From the NCBI GenBank assembly GCA_025934255.1, contig JAICYJ010000014.1, positions 1 through 61,191 of the forward strand: a stretch of DNA of 61,191 nt. The letters are read 5' to 3'. Under the pieces are notes generated by a model. That model worked only from the letters and a program-made list of their open reading frames with translations, did no database searches and was not told the origin of the DNA. Source of the stretch: Thermoleophilia bacterium (lineage in GTDB: Bacteria; Actinomycetota; Thermoleophilia; Gaiellales; JAICJC01). This document shows, in pieces, positions 16,166 to 25,312 of the stretch. Position numbers and translations under genes: made by a program. Positions within the stretch are counted from its first letter, which is position 1. The number at the start of each line of letters is the position of its first letter.

Positions 16166-17029
16166 GTGTCTGAGCGACGGGTTCGGGTGCTGGTCGAGGG
16201 GTCTCCCAGCTGGGGCCGGCTGGACGGCGGCAGCGTCGTCCTCGACTCCGGCGAGCGCCTGGACGAGTCGACTGCGCACTTCCTGGCACCGGTCGAGCCG
16301 ACCAAGATCATCGCCACCCACCTCACCTACCGCAGTCGCGTCGAGGAGTACGCCGCGCGCACGCCGCCCGAGCCCTCCTACTTCATGAAGCCGCCGACCA
16401 CCCTGAACGGCCACCGCGGCCGGCTGCGCCGCCCGCGCGGCGCCCGCTTCCTCAATTACGAGGGCGAGGTGGCCGTCGTGATCGGCCGCGCCATGCACGG
16501 CGTGCCCGAGGCGGACGTGCTCGGCCACGTTGCCGGCTACGCGTGCGCAAACGACGTCGGCCTGCACGACTTCCGCCACGCCGACCGCGGCTCGATGCTG
16601 CGCGTCAAGGGCCAGGACGGCTTCTGCCCGATCGGCCCCGAGCTGGTGCCGGCCGACCAGTTCGACCCCACCGACTTCGAGATCCGCACGTACCTGAACG
16701 GCGAGGTCGCACAACAGGGCTCCGCCGCCGACCTGATCTGGCCCATCTCCTACCTGCTGGCCGACCTCTGCCGGGTGATCACGCTTTTGCCTGGCGATGT
16801 CGTGCTGTCGGGCACCCCCGCCCACTCGCGGCCGATGGAGCCGGGTGACGTGGTCGAGGTCGAGGTGACCGGCCTCGGCCGGCTCTCGAACACCGTGGTC
16901 GACTGGGACGTCGACCTGTCCGGGCCGGGCGACCAGCTGCAGGTCTCGGCCAACACGCTGCACGTCGCTCTGGCCATGCCCGAGGATGAGGCGGAGCGAG
17001 CGGTACAGGAGGGAGTGACGCGTTCATGA
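16166..17029 (+). CDS. FAH-family ring-cleavage product isomerase/decarboxylase (HpaG/HpcE-like)
   Basis: A 287-residue FAH-fold enzyme. It has NYEGEVAVVIGR for metal binding, ANDVGLHDFRHADRGSMLRVKGQDGFCPIGPELV, and SGTPAHSRPMEPGD near the end. Along with the extradiol dioxygenase next to it, this suggests the decarboxylase/isomerase step on the ring-opened homoprotocatechuate product. GTG 16166 (MSERRVRVLVEG) is chosen because TTG 16154 would put the start inside the operator palindrome. Its stop overlaps the next ATG (ATGA). It is the first gene of the operon. Confidence 0.8.
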   Translation: MSERRVRVLVEGSPSWGRLDGGSVVLDSGERLDESTAHFLAPVEPTKIIATHLTYRSRVEEYAARTPPEPSYFMKPPTTLNGHRGRLRRPRGARFLNYEGEVAVVIGRAMHGVPEADVLGHVAGYACANDVGLHDFRHADRGSMLRVKGQDGFCPIGPELVPADQFDPTDFEIRTYLNGEVAQQGSAADLIWPISYLLADLCRVITLLPGDVVLSGTPAHSRPMEPGDVVEVEVTGLGRLSNTVVDWDVDLSGPGDQLQVSANTLHVALAMPEDEAERAVQEGVTRS

Positions 17030-17955
17030 TCGAGATCCGCCGCATCGATCACGTGGCGCTGCGGGTCGCCAACCTGGACGAGGCCGAGCAGCGCTGGGCG
17101 ATCCAGTTCGGCCTGACCGAGGTGGAGCGGGTCGGCCACCACGCCTTCCTGCGCTGCGCCTACGAGCCCTACTCGCTGCAGCTGGTGGGCGCCGGTGTCC
17201 CCGGCCACGACCACACCGGCTGGGAGCTTCGCCGCAGCTGCACGCTCGAGCACGCGGCCGACCAGCTCGACCACCACGGCGTCGACTACGAGCACCACGA
17301 CGGCGCCCTCCACTTCGCCGACCCCGACGGGTATGGCGTCGAGCTGATGCCGTACCGCGAGGAGGGCGACCGCCGGCCGCCGGTGGCACGCTCGACCGAG
17401 ACGCTGCCGGGCATGCACCCGCGCAAGCTCGGCCACGTGAACGTGCTCACCACCGACCTCGACCGGGCCACCGCCTTCTACACCGACGTGCTGGGCATGC
17501 GCATCTCCGACCGCCTGCTGGGCGCCGGCAACTGGCTCTCGATCAACTCCGACCACCACTCGATGGCGCTGGTGCAGCACGACTACGACCACTTCCACCA
17601 CTTCGCGTTCGAGTACGTCGACTGGGGCGAGCTGCGGGTGGTGTTCGACCACCTCGGCCAGCACGGCCGCTGGCTGGTCTGGGGCCCGCTGCGCCACGCG
17701 CTGGCCCAGAACCTGTGCGGGTACGTGCGCATCCCCGACGAGCAGCTGATCGTGGAGTGCTACTGCGACATGGAGCAGCTCGAGCCCGATCACGAGCCGC
17801 GGGACTGGGACGACACCCCCCACTCGAGCAACGTCTGGGGCATCCTGCCGCCGCGGTCATACTTCCGATTCGACGAGGAGGCCGTCCGCTATGAACGAGA
17901 CGGCCTGCTCGCCAAGGGGGAGCAGCTGCCCCCGCTGACACACCAGGAGGCCTGA
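17026..17955 (+). CDS. Extradiol ring-cleavage dioxygenase (VOC type, HpaD/HpcB-like)
   Basis: A 309-residue type I extradiol dioxygenase with two VOC modules, opening the catechol ring next to the hydroxyls using Fe2+ or Mn2+. The metal triad is His137 (GHVNVL), His191 or His192 (FHHFAFE) and Glu244 (IVECYCD). The C-terminal SNVWGILPP region matches homoprotocatechuate 2,3-dioxygenases rather than BphC. Coupled to its neighbours by ATGA and TGATG. It would cut 3,4-dihydroxyphenylacetate or a close analogue made by the hydroxylase downstream. Confidence 0.85.
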   Translation: MIEIRRIDHVALRVANLDEAEQRWAIQFGLTEVERVGHHAFLRCAYEPYSLQLVGAGVPGHDHTGWELRRSCTLEHAADQLDHHGVDYEHHDGALHFADPDGYGVELMPYREEGDRRPPVARSTETLPGMHPRKLGHVNVLTTDLDRATAFYTDVLGMRISDRLLGAGNWLSINSDHHSMALVQHDYDHFHHFAFEYVDWGELRVVFDHLGQHGRWLVWGPLRHALAQNLCGYVRIPDEQLIVECYCDMEQLEPDHEPRDWDDTPHSSNVWGILPPRSYFRFDEEAVRYERDGLLAKGEQLPPLTHQEA

Positions 17956-19424
17956 TGGCAACCGCGCAGCAGCAGACGCCGACAGCCGCCCGCACCGGCC
18001 AGCAGTTCCTGGACGGCCTGCGCGGGGACGCCCGCGAGATCTGGCTGAACGGCGAGAAGATCACCCACCCGCTGGAGCACCCGCAGCTGGCCGAGGCGGC
18101 GCGCACCATGGCCCGCGTCTACGACCTGCAGCACCAGCACGCCGACGAGATGCTGGCGCCCTCGCCCGACGACGGCCGCCTGGTCAACGTCACCCACCTG
18201 ATCCCGCGCAGCCGCGAGCACCTCGAGCGACGCCGCCGCGCGATCGAGCTGACCGCCGCCCTCACCGCCGGCATGATGGGCCGCACCCCCGACTACCTGA
18301 ACGTCACCTTCGCCTGCTTCGCCGGCCGCGCCGACGTGTGGGCGCGCCGCGGCAACGAGCAGGGGGCCGCCAACCTGGTCGCCTACCAGAAGCTGATGCG
18401 CGACCGCGACCTCTCCACCACCCACTCGATCATGAACCCGCAGGTCGACCGCAGCAAGCCGGAGGCCGAGCAGGCGGCGGGCGAGGTCGCCCTGCACAAG
18501 GTGGGTGAGACCGAGAACCACATCACCGTGCGCGGCGCCCGCATGCTGGCCACGCTCGCCCCCTACGCCGACGAGCTGACCATCTACCCCGGCTCCGACA
18601 TCCGCCCCCAGGATGGCGACTACGCACTGGCCTTCGCGCTGCCGATGGGCACGCCCGGCCTGCGCTTCATCTGCCGTGACAGCTACTCCAAGCAGCGCTC
18701 CACGTTCGACTACCCGCTGTCGTCCCGCTTCGACGAGATGGACGCCGTCGTCATCTTCGACAATGTGGAGGTGCCGAAGGACCGGCTGTTCCTGTGCGGC
18801 GACACCGAGGCCTACTCGGAGGTGATCACCGACACCGGCTGGCGCGGCCACATCATGCACCAGGCCTTCACCCGCGCCTACGTGAAGCTGTCGTTCGCAC
18901 TCGGTCTCGGCCACATGCTGGCCAACACAACCGGCGTCGTACGCTTCGACCACATCCAGGAGAAGCTGGGCCAGATCTGGAACATGACCGAGCTGACCCG
19001 CTCCGGCCTGATCTCCGCCGAGGCCGGCTCGCACCTGGACGAGGGCGGCGTCTGGTATCCGGACGACCGCCCGTTCCTGGCGCTGCGCGGGGAGATGCCG
19101 AAGTGGCTGCCCTACGTGAACGAGCTGCTGCAGCTGATCGGCGGCGGCGGCTTCATGGCCACGCCGTCGCGGGCCGACATGGACGGCCCGCTGGCCGATG
19201 AGATCGCGAAGTACTACCAGGCGGCGGGCGCCGACGCCGAGCGCCGCATCCGCCTGTTCCGCCTGGCCTGGGACTACATCGGCAGCGACCTGGGCGGCCG
19301 CGGCGAGCTCTACGAGCGCTTCTACCTGTCCGACTCCTACCGCATGACGGCGCTGGCCTACAAGATCGCCGACAAGTCGTTCCCGGAGTCGCTGGTCGAG
19401 CAGTTCCTGGAGGAGCCCTCGTGA
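17955..19424 (+). CDS. hpaB: HpaB-family FADH2-dependent aromatic hydroxylase
   Basis: A 489-residue 4-hydroxyphenylacetate 3-monooxygenase family protein (acyl-CoA-dehydrogenase fold). PDYLNVTFACFAGRADVWARRG, TTHSIMNPQVDRSK, HKVGETENHITVRGARMLATLAPYADE and RFDEMDAVVIFDNVEVPKDR are the family blocks. It hydroxylates phenols ortho to the OH using reduced flavin supplied by a separate reductase. No HpaC-type flavin reductase was found in the window. Start ATG 17955 overlaps the previous stop (TGATG), and its stop overlaps the next GTG. Substrate specificity (4-hydroxyphenylacetate or other phenol) is inference. Confidence 0.87.
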   Translation: MATAQQQTPTAARTGQQFLDGLRGDAREIWLNGEKITHPLEHPQLAEAARTMARVYDLQHQHADEMLAPSPDDGRLVNVTHLIPRSREHLERRRRAIELTAALTAGMMGRTPDYLNVTFACFAGRADVWARRGNEQGAANLVAYQKLMRDRDLSTTHSIMNPQVDRSKPEAEQAAGEVALHKVGETENHITVRGARMLATLAPYADELTIYPGSDIRPQDGDYALAFALPMGTPGLRFICRDSYSKQRSTFDYPLSSRFDEMDAVVIFDNVEVPKDRLFLCGDTEAYSEVITDTGWRGHIMHQAFTRAYVKLSFALGLGHMLANTTGVVRFDHIQEKLGQIWNMTELTRSGLISAEAGSHLDEGGVWYPDDRPFLALRGEMPKWLPYVNELLQLIGGGGFMATPSRADMDGPLADEIAKYYQAAGADAERRIRLFRLAWDYIGSDLGGRGELYERFYLSDSYRMTALAYKIADKSFPESLVEQFLEEPS

Positions 19425-19705
19425 TCGTCCGCGTCGCCCGCTTCGACGCGGGCCGCGGCGACCTCGGCCTCGACCGCTCCGAGTGGGTGATCGAGGCGCT
19501 GCGTGGCGTGGAGGGCGTGACCGCGCTCTACCACTGCCTGGCCAAGGACGGCTCGGCGGTGTCGGTGACGGTGTTCCAGGACGCCGATGCCGCGGACGCC
19601 GCGATGGCGAAGATCGAGGAGGCGCGCGAGCGGCTCGGCATCGAGGTGTCGCCGGCCGACGACGCGGTCATGTACGAGGTGGTCGGCTCCCTGGAGCGGC
19701 CATGA
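19421..19705 (+). CDS. Small ferredoxin-fold (ABM-like) protein
   Basis: A 94-residue protein that looks like the dimeric alpha/beta-barrel (antibiotic-biosynthesis-monooxygenase) fold: a beta-strand (IVRVARFD), helix, strand with VTALYHCLAKDGSAVSVTVFQD, helix (AMAKIEEARERLG) and strand (VMYEVVG). No catalytic residues can be named. It is embedded between the hydroxylase and the ADC-like gene with GTGA and ATGA overlaps, so it most likely handles a pathway intermediate. Function unknown. Confidence 0.6.
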   Translation: MIVRVARFDAGRGDLGLDRSEWVIEALRGVEGVTALYHCLAKDGSAVSVTVFQDADAADAAMAKIEEARERLGIEVSPADDAVMYEVVGSLERP

Positions 19706-20490
19706 GCGACGGACCTCGCGGCTACTCGCTGCCGCTCTCGCCGCACGGCGGTGCGTCCATCATCCCCTCGCCGCCGTGGCACTACGTCGGCGACTTCCTG
19801 GTGATCGAGTTCTGGGCCGACCCGGCCGCGGTGGCAGCCGTGCTGCCCCCGCGGCTGACCCCGTTCGCCGACGACCCGGGGCGCTGCGCCGCCCTGTTCG
19901 TCGACTGGCAGTCCTGCTCCGACTCGGGGGAGGAGCTGCTCGACCCGGTGCGCAGCCAGTACAAGGAGTTCTTCATCGTCGCCAACGCGATGCTGGGCGA
20001 CGAGCACGTCACCACCTGCCCCTACATCTGGGTCGACCGCGACTTCGCCCTGATCCGGGGCTGGATCCAGGGCTTTCCCAAGAAGCTGGGCGAGGTGCAC
20101 ATGACGCGCAGCTTCGGCCTCGACTGCCGGGCCGAGGGCCGCATCTTCGCCGGCACGCTCACCGCCAACGGCCGGCTGCTGGCCGAGGGCACGGTCAGTC
20201 CCGACCGGCTGAGCGAGGCCGGCCCCACCCACAACGACCCGCCCCTGGTCAACCACCGCCACTTCCCGCGCCTGGCGGCGGGCCGGTGGGACGACCCGGC
20301 GGTCGACGAGCTGGTGCGGGCCCGCTCCAGCAACCGCTCCGCGTCCCAGATCCACGAGGGTGCGGCCACGCTGGCGCTATACGCCGCGCCCGGCGAGGAA
20401 CACGACGCGCTGGCACCGCTGCGGGTCGGCAAGGGCTTCCGCTTCCAGTTCGCCTACACCGTCGACGACCTCGAGACGATCCCGGAATGA
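19702..20490 (+). CDS. Acetoacetate decarboxylase-family protein
   Basis: A 262-residue ADC-fold protein. The Schiff-base-type lysine pair is in GFPKKLGEVH (Lys127/Lys128), preceded by CPYIWVDRDFALIRGWIQ, and GTLTANGRLLAEGTV follows. In classical ADC the first of two adjacent lysines forms the imine with a beta-keto acid. It may therefore decarboxylate, hydrate or condense a keto-acid product of ring cleavage. It is not part of the textbook homoprotocatechuate pathway, which makes its place in this operon unusual. Overlaps both neighbours by ATGA. Confidence 0.8.
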   Translation: MSDGPRGYSLPLSPHGGASIIPSPPWHYVGDFLVIEFWADPAAVAAVLPPRLTPFADDPGRCAALFVDWQSCSDSGEELLDPVRSQYKEFFIVANAMLGDEHVTTCPYIWVDRDFALIRGWIQGFPKKLGEVHMTRSFGLDCRAEGRIFAGTLTANGRLLAEGTVSPDRLSEAGPTHNDPPLVNHRHFPRLAAGRWDDPAVDELVRARSSNRSASQIHEGAATLALYAAPGEEHDALAPLRVGKGFRFQFAYTVDDLETIPE

Positions 20491-21263
20491 GCCCGGCGGC
20501 GCTGGTCACCGGGGGCGGCACCGGCATCGGGGCGGCCGTCGCGCGGCGGCTCGCGGCCGACGGCTACGGGGTGGTCGTGGCCGGTCGCCGGCTGGATCCG
20601 CTGGCGCAGGTGGCGGCCGAGATCGGCGGCATCGCAGTGGCCGGCGACTGCGGCGAACCGGCCGGCGCCGAGACCGCCGTCCGCACCGCCGTGGAGGAGC
20701 TGGGCGGCCTGGACGCGCTGGTCTACTGCGCGGGTGTGTCGCACTCGGGCAGCGTGGTCGACCAGACGCCGGAGAGCTGGGACGCGGTGCTCCGCACCAA
20801 CCTCACCGGCGCCTTCCTGACCGCCCGCGCGGCCCTCCCCCACCTCGAGCAGAGCGGCGGCTCCGTCGTCGCCGTCTCCTCGCTGGCCGGACTGCGCGCT
20901 GGGCCCGACTCATCGGCGTACTGCGCGTCCAAGGCCGGCCTGAACATGCTCGTGCAGTCGATCGCCGTCGACTTCGGCCCCCGCGGCGTGCGCGCGAACG
21001 CGGTCTGCCCGGGCTGGATCCGCACCCCCATGGCCGACGGCGCCATGGACGAGCTGGCCGGGCTCCACGGCACCGACCGCGAGGGCGCCTACCGGCTGGC
21101 GCACGCCCACATGCCCATCCCCCGCGCCGGCGAGGCCGACGAGGTGGCCGGGCTGGTGGCCTGGCTGCTCTCGCCGGCGGCCGCCTACGTCAACGGCGCC
21201 GTGATCCCGGTCGACGGCGGCATGAGCGTGCTCGACCTGGGCCTGATGGAGTTCCGGACGTGA
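20487..21263 (+). CDS. Short-chain dehydrogenase/reductase
   Basis: A 258-residue classical SDR. TGGGTGIGAAV is the Rossmann nucleotide motif, VYCAGVS is the NAG-type motif, VVAVSSLAG holds the catalytic Ser, and Tyr145/Lys149 lie in AYCASKAG. NAVCPGWIRTPM follows and a C-terminal NGAVIPVDGG supports an oligomeric oxidoreductase. The Arg-rich turn after strand 2 (VAGRRLDP) favours NADP(H). It probably oxidises or reduces a hydroxyl/keto intermediate. ATGA with the upstream gene and GTGA with the downstream gene. Confidence 0.87.
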   Translation: MSPAALVTGGGTGIGAAVARRLAADGYGVVVAGRRLDPLAQVAAEIGGIAVAGDCGEPAGAETAVRTAVEELGGLDALVYCAGVSHSGSVVDQTPESWDAVLRTNLTGAFLTARAALPHLEQSGGSVVAVSSLAGLRAGPDSSAYCASKAGLNMLVQSIAVDFGPRGVRANAVCPGWIRTPMADGAMDELAGLHGTDREGAYRLAHAHMPIPRAGEADEVAGLVAWLLSPAAAYVNGAVIPVDGGMSVLDLGLMEFRT

Positions 21264-22708
21264 GCACGGTCGCGAACATCACCGTCCCGTCCGGCCACTT
21301 CATCGGCGGCCAGCGGGTCGAGGGCGCCGAGACGTTCCAGGTGATCTCGCCGATCGACCAGCGCGTGATCGCCGAGGTCGCGCGCGGCGACCAGAGCGCA
21401 GTCGACCGGGCCGTGGACGCGGCTCGCGCCGCCTTCCCTGAGTGGGCTGCGCTGGGGCCGGAGGGCCGCGCCGCCCAGCTGCGCCGCCTGGCCGAGCTGA
21501 TCGACGCGAACATCGACCGCATCGCCACCGTCGAGTGCCTGGACATGGCGATGCTGGAGCGCTCGCTGAAGGCGCGCGTGATCGCCCGCGGCGCCCGCAA
21601 CTTCCGTGCCTACGCCGACCTGGCCGCGTCCTACCAGGAGCGCGTGTGGGGCTCGAACTCGACCCAGAACAGGGTGATCCGTATGCCCAGCGGTCCGGCC
21701 GCCGTGATCACGCCCTGGAACGCCCCGTTCATGTTGTCCACCTGGAAGACGGCGCCGGGTCTGGCCGCCGGCTGCACCGTAATCCTGAAGCCGCCGGAGT
21801 GGGCGCCGCTGTCGTGCTCGCTGCTGGCCGACCTGACGGCCGAGGCCGGGTTCCCGCCCGGCGTGTTCAACGTCGTTCAGGGCATCGGCGAGGAGGCCGG
21901 CGCGGCGCTGGTCTCGAGCACCGGCGTGCGCCGCATCAGCTTCACCGGCTCACCCGAGACCGGGCGCTCGATCGGCCTGGCCGCCGCCGCCAACATCGTG
22001 CCGTTCACCGCCGAGCTGGGCGGCAAGGGGCCGCTGATCGTGTTCGCCGACTCCGACCTGGACGCGGCCGCCGCCAAGGCCGCGGGCCAGTACGACGACG
22101 CCGGGCAGGTGTGTCTGGCCGGCACCCGCCTGCTGGTCGAAGAGTCGGTCCGCGACGCCTTCCTGGAGCGGTTCCACGCCGGCGTGGACGCGCAGGTGCT
22201 GGGCGACCCGCGCGACGATCGCACCACCATCTCGCCGCTGATCCACCCCGACCACCTGGCCCGGGTCGAGGGCTACATCGAGCGGGCGCGGGCGAACGGC
22301 GACACGATCGTGCGCGGCGGCCGGCAGCCGGAGATGGGCGGCCTCTGGTACGAGCCGACGCTGATCGAGCCGCGGTCCAACGACTCCGAGGTGGTGCAGC
22401 GGGAGGTGTTCGGCCCGGTGCTGACGTTCCAGACCTTCCGCGACGAGCGCGAGGCGGTCGAGCTGGCCAACTCCACCCGCTACGGCCTATCGGCGATCGT
22501 CTACACCGGCACGCAGGAGCGGGCCGAGCGGGTGGGGCGGGCCGTCCGCGCCGGCACCGTCTGGGTCAACACCTTCCTGGTGCGCGACCTGACCGCGCCC
22601 TTCGGCGGGGTCGGCATCAGCGGCATCGGCCGCGAGGGCGGCGACTACGCGCTCGACTTCTACTCCGACCTGAAGACGCTGCAGATCCTGGATGGGAGTA
22701 CCGCATGA
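21260..22708 (+). CDS. NAD(P)-dependent aldehyde dehydrogenase (HpaE-like)
   Basis: A 482-residue ALDH. It shows PWNAPFM and GCTVILKPPEWAP for the cofactor pocket, FTGSPETGRSIG, catalytic base Glu252 in ELGGKGP and nucleophile Cys285 in GQVCLAGTR, then EVFGPVL and GVGISGIGREGG near the end. Closest functional reading is oxidation of 5-carboxymethyl-2-hydroxymuconate semialdehyde from the extradiol step. GTG 21260 overlaps the previous stop, and the stop overlaps the P450 ATG. Confidence 0.87.
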   Translation: MSTVANITVPSGHFIGGQRVEGAETFQVISPIDQRVIAEVARGDQSAVDRAVDAARAAFPEWAALGPEGRAAQLRRLAELIDANIDRIATVECLDMAMLERSLKARVIARGARNFRAYADLAASYQERVWGSNSTQNRVIRMPSGPAAVITPWNAPFMLSTWKTAPGLAAGCTVILKPPEWAPLSCSLLADLTAEAGFPPGVFNVVQGIGEEAGAALVSSTGVRRISFTGSPETGRSIGLAAAANIVPFTAELGGKGPLIVFADSDLDAAAAKAAGQYDDAGQVCLAGTRLLVEESVRDAFLERFHAGVDAQVLGDPRDDRTTISPLIHPDHLARVEGYIERARANGDTIVRGGRQPEMGGLWYEPTLIEPRSNDSEVVQREVFGPVLTFQTFRDEREAVELANSTRYGLSAIVYTGTQERAERVGRAVRAGTVWVNTFLVRDLTAPFGGVGISGIGREGGDYALDFYSDLKTLQILDGSTA

Positions 22709-23952
22709 CCCAGCCCCTCGCCGATGTCTACCTCGACAACGATGCCTTCGCGGAACGGATCCCGCACGAGACGTTCACGCTGATGCGCCACCAGGCGCCG
22801 GTGCACTGGTACGACTGGGAATACGGCAAGGGGTTCTGGTGCATCACCCGCTACGACGACGTGGTGGCCGTGCTGAAGGACTGGCGCACCTTCTCGTCGG
22901 AGACCGGCGCCACGGCGCTCGAGGACCTCGACCCCGACCAGATCGAAGCCCGCAAGTCGATGCTGGACACCGACCCGCCCAAGCACTCGAGCCTGCGCGC
23001 GATCGTGAACAAGGGCTTCACGCCGCGGGCGGTGGCGGCGTACGAGCAGCTGCTGCGCGACCTCACCCGCCAGATCCTGGACGAGTCGCTGCCCCGGGGC
23101 GAGTTCGACTTCGTCGAGGAGGTAGCCAAGCAGCTGCCGATCCAGGTGCTGTGCCGGATCCTGGGGGTGCCGCTGTCCGACGACGAGCGGCTGATCGCCT
23201 GGGGCGACAAGATGATCGGCAACACCGATCCCGACCTGGGCGGCCTGCACCCGGCCAGCCCGGAGAGCGCAAAGTACCGCCTCTACCCGTTCCGCAGCCC
23301 GTACGCCATGGAGCTCTACAACTACGGCCACGAGATCGCCCGCGAGCGGCGCGAGCATCCCACCGACGACCTCGTCTCGAAGCTGGTGATGTGGGAGGAC
23401 GAGGACGGCAACCGGCTGACCGAGCAGGAGTTCGACACGATGTTCCTGCTGCTGGTGGTGGCGGGCAACGAGACCACGCGCCAGTCGATCGCCCACGGCA
23501 TGCAGGCGCTGATGGACAACCCGGAGGCGATGCAGCGGCTGCGGGAGCAGCCCGACCTGATGGGCACCGCCACCGAGGAGATCATGCGGTACAGCTCGCC
23601 CGTGATCCACTTCCGGCGCACGGCCACCTCCGACACCGAGCTGCACGACGTCCGCATCCGCGAGGGCGACAAGGTCGTCACCTGGCTGGTGTCGGCCAAC
23701 TACGACGAGCAGCAGTTCCCCGATCCGCTGCGGTTCGACATCACCCGCAAGCCCAACAACCACGTCACCTTCGGCCGCGGCGGCCCCCACTTCTGCCTGG
23801 GCGCGCACCTGGCCAAGCTGGAGACCCGGATCATGTTCGAGGAGCTGCTGCCGCGCGTCTCCGCGGTCGAGCCGACCGCGCCCGCCAGCCGCATGCACTC
23901 GAACTTCACCAACGCCTACAAGACGATGCCGGTGCGGGTCACGCCGGCGTGA
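22705..23952 (+). CDS. Cytochrome P450 (classical I-helix)
   Basis: A 415-residue soluble bacterial P450. The I-helix AGNETTRQSIAHG carries the acid-alcohol pair, EEIMRYSSPV has the ExxR motif, and FGRGGPHFCLGAH holds the heme ligand Cys364. The sequence style resembles CYP125/CYP142-like or linear-chain bacterial P450s, but no subfamily is claimed. It lies inside the operon by ATGA overlap, with 34 bases separating its stop from the glutamine-synthetase-like gene. Electrons may come from the Rieske-type ferredoxin encoded downstream. Substrate unknown. Confidence 0.88.
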   Translation: MTQPLADVYLDNDAFAERIPHETFTLMRHQAPVHWYDWEYGKGFWCITRYDDVVAVLKDWRTFSSETGATALEDLDPDQIEARKSMLDTDPPKHSSLRAIVNKGFTPRAVAAYEQLLRDLTRQILDESLPRGEFDFVEEVAKQLPIQVLCRILGVPLSDDERLIAWGDKMIGNTDPDLGGLHPASPESAKYRLYPFRSPYAMELYNYGHEIARERREHPTDDLVSKLVMWEDEDGNRLTEQEFDTMFLLLVVAGNETTRQSIAHGMQALMDNPEAMQRLREQPDLMGTATEEIMRYSSPVIHFRRTATSDTELHDVRIREGDKVVTWLVSANYDEQQFPDPLRFDITRKPNNHVTFGRGGPHFCLGAHLAKLETRIMFEELLPRVSAVEPTAPASRMHSNFTNAYKTMPVRVTPA

Positions 23953-23986
23953 AACACTGCAATTCAACTCTCGGAAAGGGCGGTAG

Positions 23987-25312
23987 ATGGCCGAAACGCT
24001 CGATCAGCTGATCAAGGCCGGCGTCAACACGGTACGGCTCAGCTACCCGGACCTGCACGGCATCGCGCGCGGCAAGGAGTTCCCGGTCTCGTTCTTCCAG
24101 CACCTGGCCGACGACGGCGCGGCCCACTGCGAGGCGATCATGACGGTCGACCTGCGGCACAACGTGGTGGCCGGATTCGAGCACGGCTTCCAGGACATCG
24201 TGGCGCGCCCAGATATCTCCACGCTGCGCCGCCTGACCTGGGATCCCGAGGTGGCCCTGTGCCTGGCAGACCTGGAGCGGATGGACGGATCGCCCTACGG
24301 CGTCGACTCACGCGGCGTGCTGAGGCGGGCGATCGCGGGGTACACCGAACGCGGGCTGGTGCCGGTGCTGGGCCCGGAGCTGGAGTTCTACCTGTGCGAG
24401 CCCGACCCCTCGGCTCCCAACGGCTACCGCCGCTACGTCGACAACGACAGCCACGTCTACACGGTCGGCGCCGTCGCCGACCCGCGCGGCCTGCTGCGCC
24501 GGATGCTGCACGCGTGCGTCGACATGGACCTCGGCGCCTACGCCGCCAACCACGAGTTCGGCCGCTCGCAGTATGAGATCAACCTGCGCCACTCCGACGC
24601 GCTGGACGCCTCCGACCGGGCCTACCTGTTCAAGAGCGTGGTCAAGGAGATGGCCGCGATCGACGGGCTGCTGGCCACGTTCATCGGCAAGCCCTGGAAC
24701 GACGACGAGGGGTCGGGCTTCCACCTGCACCTGTCGCTGTCGGACGACTCCGGCGCCAACCTGCTGAACGGCGACCGCGACCAGGGGCTGTCCGACGTCG
24801 CCCACCACTTCCTGGCCGGCCTGCTCGAGCACGGCCCGGCGCTGATGGCCTTCTTCAACCCCACCACCAACGCCTACCGCCGCATCCACGAGGAGGCGCT
24901 GGTGCCGACGCTGGTCAGCTGGGGCCACGACAACCGGCTGTGCCTGGCGCGGGTGCCGCGCGAGCGCGGCGGCGCCACCCGCATCGAGCTGCGCCTGGGC
25001 GACGGCGCCGCCAACCCCTACCTGGCGGCCGCGGCCGCTCTGTTCGCAGGCCTGGACGGCATCGAGCGGGAGCTGGAGCCGCCGGAGCCGTTCGAGGGCC
25101 TGATCTACGAGCAGCCCGGAGCCGAGGACTGCACGCCGCTGCCGCGCACGTTCGACGCGGCCCTGGCGGCGCTGGACGCGGACGCCGTGATCAAGGACGC
25201 GATGGGCGAGGAGCTGGTCGGCACGTTCCTGACGATCAAGGGCGCCGAGCTCGACCGCGCCAGCAAGTACGTGACCGACTGGGAGTTCGCCGAGTACACG
25301 CACCACCTATGA
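23987..25312 (+). CDS. Glutamine-synthetase-like gamma-glutamyl ligase
   Basis: A 441-residue GS-fold enzyme with beta-grasp then catalytic domain. PELEFYL, NHEFGRSQYEIN and GSGFHLHLSL supply the metal and ATP residues, NPTTNAYRRI the glutamate loop, and RIELRLGDGAANPYL the late Arg/Glu block. It resembles GlnA-like ligases that attach glutamate to amines (PuuA-, GlnA3/GlnA4-, or aniline-pathway types) rather than housekeeping GlnA: the N-terminal part is shorter and the adenylylation-type region differs. A PuuD-type hydrolase at 7336 could remove the glutamyl group later. Amine substrate inferred. Confidence 0.8.
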   Translation: MAETLDQLIKAGVNTVRLSYPDLHGIARGKEFPVSFFQHLADDGAAHCEAIMTVDLRHNVVAGFEHGFQDIVARPDISTLRRLTWDPEVALCLADLERMDGSPYGVDSRGVLRRAIAGYTERGLVPVLGPELEFYLCEPDPSAPNGYRRYVDNDSHVYTVGAVADPRGLLRRMLHACVDMDLGAYAANHEFGRSQYEINLRHSDALDASDRAYLFKSVVKEMAAIDGLLATFIGKPWNDDEGSGFHLHLSLSDDSGANLLNGDRDQGLSDVAHHFLAGLLEHGPALMAFFNPTTNAYRRIHEEALVPTLVSWGHDNRLCLARVPRERGGATRIELRLGDGAANPYLAAAAALFAGLDGIERELEPPEPFEGLIYEQPGAEDCTPLPRTFDAALAALDADAVIKDAMGEELVGTFLTIKGAELDRASKYVTDWEFAEYTHHL

